From the NCBI RefSeq assembly GCF_014324365.1, contig NZ_QEIG01000010.1, forward strand, positions 1 through 64,000: a stretch of 64,000 nucleotides of DNA. The letters run 5' to 3'. The DNA comes from Algoriphagus sp. AK58 (GTDB taxonomy: Bacteria; Bacteroidota; Bacteroidia; Cytophagales; Cyclobacteriaceae). The translations under genes were made by a program, and so were the position numbers. Position 1 is the stretch's first letter; each line of letters opens with the position of its first letter. Positions 59,622-64,000 of the stretch are shown one piece after another. The notes beneath the pieces were generated by a model. The model saw nothing but the letters and a program-made list of their open reading frames with translations, was not told the origin of the DNA and did not search any database.

Positions 59622-60380
59622 ATGAAAACGTATCTGATTTCATTGTTATTTACTATGCTGATGACAGGCATCGCCTTTGCCCAGGATAGTGCATTGGTAG
59701 CCCAAAGGAAAAATACGATCAAGCTTGATTTGACCGGTAATTTGATTTATTCGAATAGTTTCAATCTTTCCTATGAACGACTGGTAAAACAAAACCAAAG
59801 TTTTGTTTTCACGGCAGGCATTCAGGAGTTTCCTTCAATTATCAATCTTGGAGAAAACGTAGAAGGTAAGCGGGAGGATGCCAGGAGTGGGTTTAAGTTT
59901 GGAGGAGAGTACCGATTTTATCTAAAGAAGGAAAACAAATTTGCTACACCCAGAGGATTGTATGTAGGTCCCTATATAACCGCGCTGGGATTTAAATCAG
60001 ACCGGAAAATTATTTATTCAGGAACGGATGTTCCTGAGGAGGCAAACCTAAAATCCAGGCTGAATATTTTGAGTGTAGGAGCCCAGCTAGGATACCAGTT
60101 TATATTTAATGATAGATGGAGCCTTGATTTGGTATTAATTGGTCCGTCCTATTCCAGATATAATTTCAAAACTCAGCTCAGTGGTGATTTTGAGTTTGAT
60201 GCAGACAATGTTGAAAATGAAATTCTCAGGGCTTTGATTGAAAAATTTCCTATGCTGGATGATGTCCTCGACGAGCAAGAATTGGAATCTTCAGGGGATT
60301 TGGATACTTGGGCTTTAGGGTACAAATACCAGGTTTTGGTTGGATATAGGTTTGGAAAGTATAAAAAGCTGAAAAAGTAA
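59622..60380 (+). CDS. Outer-membrane beta-barrel-like secreted protein
   Basis: About 252 residues from ATG 59622. Signal peptide MKTYLISLLFTMLMTGIAFAQ, then barrel-like strands: IKLDLTGNLIYSNSFNLSYERLVKQNQSFVFTAGIQEFP, GFKFGGEYRFYLKKENKFATPRGLYVGPYITALGFKS, LNILSVGAQLGYQFIFNDRWSLDLVLIGPSYSRYNF and a final WALGYKYQVLVGYRFGKYKKLKK. It resembles DUF3575-type barrels of Bacteroidota. Function unknown. Convergent with the gene at 60486 across a perfect terminator. Confidence 0.83.
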   Translation: MKTYLISLLFTMLMTGIAFAQDSALVAQRKNTIKLDLTGNLIYSNSFNLSYERLVKQNQSFVFTAGIQEFPSIINLGENVEGKREDARSGFKFGGEYRFYLKKENKFATPRGLYVGPYITALGFKSDRKIIYSGTDVPEEANLKSRLNILSVGAQLGYQFIFNDRWSLDLVLIGPSYSRYNFKTQLSGDFEFDADNVENEILRALIEKFPMLDDVLDEQELESSGDLDTWALGYKYQVLVGYRFGKYKKLKK

Positions 60381-60441
60381 GTACTCAAATTATCTTTTTA
60401 GATACTTGAATTATTATATATTATACAATTGATTGTCAGTA

Positions 60442-60484
60442 AAAAATAAGGCTTTATCTCAAGTGTAGATAAAGCCTTATTTTT
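60442..60484. terminator. Strong bidirectional terminator
   Basis: Perfect 17-bp stem, AAAAATAAGGCTTTATC with GATAAAGCCTTATTTTT, loop of nine. It sits between convergent genes ending at 60380 (+) and 60486 (-), with A/T tails at both ends. Confidence 0.92.
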
Positions 60485-60485
60485 G

Positions 60486-60863
60486 TCAATCATTTGGATA
60501 TGGGATGTACACAAAACTGGTAAATGCCCCATCCATAACGAAGAGACAGCAGAACTCGTCCGGATCTTTGTAGGCCTTTTTAAACTCTTCAAAAGCCTCC
60601 TCAGCGATCAGTTTGCGCTGTACAAATTCATCCACGTAAGTGATGAAATAATTCCAGTCGAGATTCTTTTCCGCCTTGCCGATAAAGATCTTTCCGATGG
60701 GCTGCATGTCTTTCGAAATCGGGAAAATCGGATAGTCCGAGAATCCCCTGGAGCGTACCTGATAAGAGGCCTCTTTGAGCACATCACAGATCTTGACAAA
60801 GTCACTCGTGATCGTGCCAAGATACTTGCCGCTGAGTTCTGGATCGTTGAAATCTGAGATCAT
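60486..60863 (-). CDS. Conserved hypothetical protein downstream of rlmD
   Basis: 125 residues with no signal or membrane segment. It starts MISDFNDPELSGKYLGTITSDFVKICDVLKEASYQVRSRGFSDYPIFPISKD. A strand-helix body follows with NWNYFITYVDEFVQRKLI-like aromatic content (LDWNYFITYVDEFVQRK). It ends CCLFVMDGAFTSFVYIPYPND. The C-terminus DPDEFCCLFVMDGAFTSFVYIPYP looks conserved. It shares a four-base overlap with rlmD and is probably co-translated with it. No function is assigned. Confidence 0.8.
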   Translation of the reverse strand: MISDFNDPELSGKYLGTITSDFVKICDVLKEASYQVRSRGFSDYPIFPISKDMQPIGKIFIGKAEKNLDWNYFITYVDEFVQRKLIAEEAFEEFKKAYKDPDEFCCLFVMDGAFTSFVYIPYPND

Positions 60864-62266
60864 GAATTGAGAGTTAATCGTACGACATTTTCGACATGGT
60901 AGGTTTGTGGAAACATGTCCACAGGCTGGACTTTTTCCACTCGGTATTTTTCTCCCAAAAGTGCCAAATCTCTTGCTTGTGTGGCAGGGTTGCAGGATAC
61001 GTAGACGATGGTCGGAGCCTCAAGTCTCAGTAGCATTTGAACCACTTTTTCATCCATGCCTGCTCGAGGTGGATCGGTGATGATCACGTCCGGTTTAGCA
61101 TGATTGGCAATGAACTCATCGTTCAAAATATCCTTCATGTCTCCTGCATAGAAAAGCGTGTTTTCGATACCGTTGATTTGGGAGTTGAGTTTGGCATCTT
61201 CGATGGCTGCCTGGACGTATTCTACCCCGATTACCTGCTTAGCTTGCTTGGCTACAAAGTTGGCAATTGTGCCTGTGCCGGTGTAGAGGTCATAGACCAC
61301 TTCATCGCCTTTCAACTGGGCAAAATCCCGAGCCACTTTGTAGAGTTCATAAGCCTGTTCGGAGTTGGTTTGATAGAAAGACTTTGGACCGATGCGGAAC
61401 TTCAATCCTTCCATTTCTTCCTCGATGTAAGCAAGTCCTGCAAAAGTGATTAACTCCAAGTCATGGAAGGTTTCGTTTCCCTTGGTGTTGATGACGTAAA
61501 GTAAGGAGGTGATTTCGGGAAAACGACCTTTCAAAAACTCCAATACGAGCTTAATTGACTCAGGGTCATTTTCTCCGAACTGAACAATCACCATGGTTTG
61601 GTTGGTGCTGGTGGTTCGGATGATCAGGTTACGAAGCAGGCCAACCTGATTTCGGATATCGTAAAAGCTGAGGTTATTGCTTCGGGCTAATTCCCGAAGT
61701 GCATTTCGCACCTCATTGGAAATTCCGCCTTGCAGGTAGCAATGCTCGATGTCGATGATTTTGTCAAACATCTTGGGAATATGGAATCCCAAAGCATTTC
61801 GCTCAAACTCCTGACCGGAGTTGATTTCTTCCCGGGTCAACCAGCGGGAATTGGAAAAGGTAAAGTCGAGCTTGTTGCGGTAGTATTGGGTTTTTTCAGA
61901 GCCCAAGATTGGAGCTACTTCAGGAATAGGGACTTTGGCGATCCGCTGAAACTGATCCAACACTTGCTGTCGCTTGTAGGTTTTCTGCAGGTCATAGTTG
62001 ATGTGCTGCCATTTGCAGCCTCCGCAGGTGCCAAAATGGGAGCAAAAAGGCTCGATCCGGTCTTTGGAGTATTCATGGAATCGGATGGCTTCGCCCTCCA
62101 TAAAGGAGCTTTTCCCTTTGGTAATCCGCACATCCACCACATCTCCCGGTGCTACATTGGAGACAAACACCACCTTGCCTTCATGATGTCCGACGCATTT
62201 CCCTTCGGAGGCGATGCGCTCAATCAGCAGGTTGGTGATGACCTTGTTTTTCATTTTTCTCGACAT
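60860..62266 (-). CDS. rlmD: 23S rRNA (uracil-5)-methyltransferase RlmD
   Basis: 468 residues. An N-terminal TRAM domain (IERIASEGKCVGHHEGKVVFVSNVAPGDVVDVRI) is followed by the iron-sulfur cysteines Cys75, Cys81 and Cys84 in FCSHFGTCGGCKWQHINY. The SAM methyltransferase has VVYDLYTGTGTIANFVAKQA, VIGVEYVQAAIEDA, ITDPPRAGMDEKVV and the catalytic Cys in IVYVSCNPATQARDL. It methylates a uracil in 23S rRNA, as the family does at U1939 or U747. Shares four bases with the following small gene. Confidence 0.94.
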   Translation of the reverse strand: MSRKMKNKVITNLLIERIASEGKCVGHHEGKVVFVSNVAPGDVVDVRITKGKSSFMEGEAIRFHEYSKDRIEPFCSHFGTCGGCKWQHINYDLQKTYKRQQVLDQFQRIAKVPIPEVAPILGSEKTQYYRNKLDFTFSNSRWLTREEINSGQEFERNALGFHIPKMFDKIIDIEHCYLQGGISNEVRNALRELARSNNLSFYDIRNQVGLLRNLIIRTTSTNQTMVIVQFGENDPESIKLVLEFLKGRFPEITSLLYVINTKGNETFHDLELITFAGLAYIEEEMEGLKFRIGPKSFYQTNSEQAYELYKVARDFAQLKGDEVVYDLYTGTGTIANFVAKQAKQVIGVEYVQAAIEDAKLNSQINGIENTLFYAGDMKDILNDEFIANHAKPDVIITDPPRAGMDEKVVQMLLRLEAPTIVYVSCNPATQARDLALLGEKYRVEKVQPVDMFPQTYHVENVVRLTLNS

Positions 62267-62297
62267 GGGCGCAAAATTAGGGAAAATGGGGCAGAAG

Positions 62298-62326
62298 ACC
62301 TTTGAGGTTTTTAAAACCTCGAAGGT
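62298..62326. repeat. 29-bp dispersed palindrome, copy 3
   Basis: ACCTTTGAGGTTTTT then AAAACCTCGAAGGT. It is the best-preserved copy, with arms complementary at 13 of 14 positions. It lies between rlmD and the SDR gene. Confidence 0.75.
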
Positions 62327-62363
62327 CTTTACTCCATTGAATTTTCCATTCCTTCTTAATCTT

Positions 62364-62371
62364 TATCTTTA
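62364..62371 (+). promoter_or_regulatory. Possible -7 element of the SDR gene
   Basis: TATCTTTA, one mismatch from TAnnTTTG, 16 nt before the ATG at 62388. A TTG at 62337 is 24 nt upstream, slightly far. Confidence 0.35.
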
Positions 62372-62387
62372 CCCCCAAATTTTACCC

Positions 62388-63200
62388 ATGATTTTCAAAG
62401 ACAAAGTCGTCATCATCACCGGTGCTACCTCTGGAATTGGCGAGGCTTGTGCCGAGGTATTTGGTCGGGAAGGTGCCAAAATTGCTATCACCGGACGTAA
62501 TCCTCAAAAGCTGGAGCAAACCACTCTTAAACTCCGGTCAAAAAACATCGAAGTACTTTCCATTCTCGCTGATGCAGGTTCGGAAGCGGATAACCAACGT
62601 ATGGCAGCCGAAACACTTGCTCATTACGGTCGGATCGATATTCTGATCAACAATGCCGGGATTTCCATGCGGGCGTTGTTTCAGGACTTGGATTTGGAGG
62701 TTTTTCGCAAAGTCATGGATACCAATTTTTGGGGAACGGTCTATGCCACCAAGTTTTGCCTTCCTGCGATTTTGGAATCCAAAGGTTCCATCATTGGCAT
62801 TTCCTCCATCAATGGCTATCGGGGCACGCCTGCCCGAACAGCTTACACAGCGAGCAAATATGCGATGAACGGATTTTTCGAGTCCCTTCGAACCGAAGTC
62901 ATGAAAAAGGGAGTTCATGTATTGGTGGTTGCACCTGGTTTTACCTCCTCTAATATCCGGAATACCGCACTCACGGCTGACGGTTCATCTCAAGGCGAAT
63001 CTCCACGTGACGAGTCCAAGATGATGACTTCTGAGGAGGTAGCAGAACATATTTTGAAAGCCACCCTGAAAAGGAAGCGAGATATTGTATTGACTTCTCA
63101 GGGCAAATTGGCTGTCTTTCTGAATAAGTGGATGCCGGGAATTCTCGACGGAATTGTCTATAATCAGATGGCCAAAGAAAAAGACTCGCCTTTTAAATAA
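62388..63200 (+). CDS. Short-chain dehydrogenase/reductase
   Basis: About 270 residues from ATG 62388. The classical SDR motifs are VVIITGATSGIGEACAEVFG (residues 7-26), NNAGISM, the catalytic Ser in IGISSINGY and Tyr-x-x-x-Lys in AYTASKYAMNG, followed by VAPGFTSSNIR. The C-terminus ends RDIVLTSQGKLAVFLNKWMPGILDGIVYNQMAKE, a helical tail seen in DHRS7-like/fatty or sugar-type SDRs of Bacteroidota. Substrate unknown. The frame is open far upstream to 62214, but residues before this Met overlap rlmD and are not SDR-like. Confidence 0.93.
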   Translation: MIFKDKVVIITGATSGIGEACAEVFGREGAKIAITGRNPQKLEQTTLKLRSKNIEVLSILADAGSEADNQRMAAETLAHYGRIDILINNAGISMRALFQDLDLEVFRKVMDTNFWGTVYATKFCLPAILESKGSIIGISSINGYRGTPARTAYTASKYAMNGFFESLRTEVMKKGVHVLVVAPGFTSSNIRNTALTADGSSQGESPRDESKMMTSEEVAEHILKATLKRKRDIVLTSQGKLAVFLNKWMPGILDGIVYNQMAKEKDSPFK

Positions 63201-64000
63201 ATGCCCGAACCCATCTTCCAAACCTACCTGAATCGGCTTACCGACCTGTCCACCAAAAACAGGTCTTTGTATTTGTCGAAATTGGAAGGAACTGGGATGT
63301 TGGATGTGCGAGAGTTTGATTTTTTGACCGGAGAACCTGCCTTTGAAATTCTTCGAAAAGGGATGGAGGGAAAAAAGAAAATCCCGCTTTCCCCCGATCT
63401 TGATCCGAGGTCTGGCGATGCCAACCAAGTGTCCAAAGCACTTGCTCGAATGGCTTTTCGGGTTCAATTGACTCAGGAAGAAACCGGTGAGCAAAGTCTG
63501 TATCTGGCATGGCTATTTGCCGAAGGAAAGGTTATTAACGGGCAGCTGATTCGTAGTCCCATGCTCTTGAAACCGGTTCAACTCCTCAATGAAAATGGGG
63601 TTTGGATCTTGGTTTCTGAGGAGAATTGGCAGTGGAATCCGGCTTTTATACTGGCTTGGAGACATTCCACTGGACAAAATTTTCCTGAATCTTTTTCCGA
63701 TGAACTCCTGGAAAATCTACCAAAAGATGCGCTTGAGTTTCGGACTGTCTTGGCTAAACTGATTCCCGAATATTTCGCCATTCAGGTTCAATCCAATCTG
63801 CTGGAGGATCAGATTCTATCGTTTCCCAATTCCCAGATTTCACTCGATCAGGAGCGATTTTCTGAGGGAAAAATCATTCTAAAGCCATACGCTGTTTTAG
63901 GCCAATTTGCCCAAAAGGGGAGTTTTTTGTTTTCTGATTATGAGCAATTGATTCAAGACCATTCTGAGAGTTCCTTGGAGGATCTGTTTCAGCATCTTTT
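63201..64000 (+). CDS. Probable DUF4011/COG1112-type helicase, N-terminal part (runs off the window)
   Basis: The ATG at 63201 follows the SDR stop directly, and 266 codons are open to the window end. The start MPEPIFQTYLNRLTDLSTKNRSLYLSKLEG resembles the L-L-D-L-x-x-R-N-R-L start of DUF4011 helicases. The following ALARMAFRVQLTQEETGEQSLYLAWLFAEGKVINGQLIRSPMLLKPVQLL fits their L-Y-L-A...APLLLxPVxL block. Walker motifs would lie beyond the visible part. Assignment is by N-terminal resemblance only. Such helicases occur alone and in some anti-phage systems. Confidence 0.65.
   Translation, partial: MPEPIFQTYLNRLTDLSTKNRSLYLSKLEGTGMLDVREFDFLTGEPAFEILRKGMEGKKKIPLSPDLDPRSGDANQVSKALARMAFRVQLTQEETGEQSLYLAWLFAEGKVINGQLIRSPMLLKPVQLLNENGVWILVSEENWQWNPAFILAWRHSTGQNFPESFSDELLENLPKDALEFRTVLAKLIPEYFAIQVQSNLLEDQILSFPNSQISLDQERFSEGKIILKPYAVLGQFAQKGSFLFSDYEQLIQDHSESSLEDLFQHL

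Overview
The window looks like chromosomal DNA of a Bacteroidota member, most likely a Cytophagales/Cyclobacteriaceae (Algoriphagus-like) species. The basis is the gene content: fused DAHP synthase-chorismate mutases, several DUF4136 lipoproteins, an LptD-like OstA protein, a LysRS with a C-terminal extension and a Bacteroidota-type leishmanolysin lipoprotein. Several genes are also preceded by sequences matching the Bacteroidota promoter -7 element TAnnTTTG. No rRNA, tRNA, CRISPR, phage or transposase gene was recognised. The species assignment is inference.

Layout. 1-1860 is repeat-rich: five copies (two partial) of a ~250-nt multi-hairpin element, a second repeat type and one small secreted protein. 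2596-6603 is an integron-like cassette array. Six minus-strand genes sit in five units separated by attC-like sites with one shared geometry (AAC, 8-9 nt, 16-bp stem, loop, stem, 5 nt, GTT). In four units the two ends carry matching 10-nt inverted boxes, as expected for integrated integron cassettes. No integrase is in the window.

7043-12765 is a three-gene RND efflux operon. It is followed by a CDF metal exporter, an APC permease, a vapBC pair whose toxin carries one in-frame stop, and a Kelch protein. 17659-23952 is an aromatic amino acid operon (DAHP synthase/chorismate mutase, aroB, aroA, pheA, aminotransferase, tyrA). It is preceded by an unlisted 31-codon leader peptide with a Phe/Tyr run, a terminator and a complementary antiterminator segment, which together form a textbook attenuator. 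A second DAHP synthase/chorismate mutase lies just upstream as a separate unit.

25673-46002 is mostly plus-strand housekeeping: proline dehydrogenase, lysS, arginine deiminase, amidase, acyl-CoA carboxylase, a WD40-DivIVA-folB operon and dtd. Minus-strand lptD, a redoxin, a phosphopantetheinyl transferase, DUF lipoproteins and an IscA-like protein are interspersed. 46087-63200 holds a metalloprotease, thiL, methylmalonyl-CoA epimerase, an IscA/HesB protein, gcvT-comB, an M81 lipoprotein, MazG-like, envelope proteins, a Tat-exported aminotransferase-like protein, a ModF-like ABC protein, rlmD and an SDR. The window ends inside a probable DUF4011/COG1112-type helicase.

The proline, arginine, glycine and methylmalonyl-CoA genes point to a heterotrophic amino-acid-degrading lifestyle. 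Many 3' intergenic spaces carry degenerate short-word repeats, and a 29-bp palindrome occurs three times.
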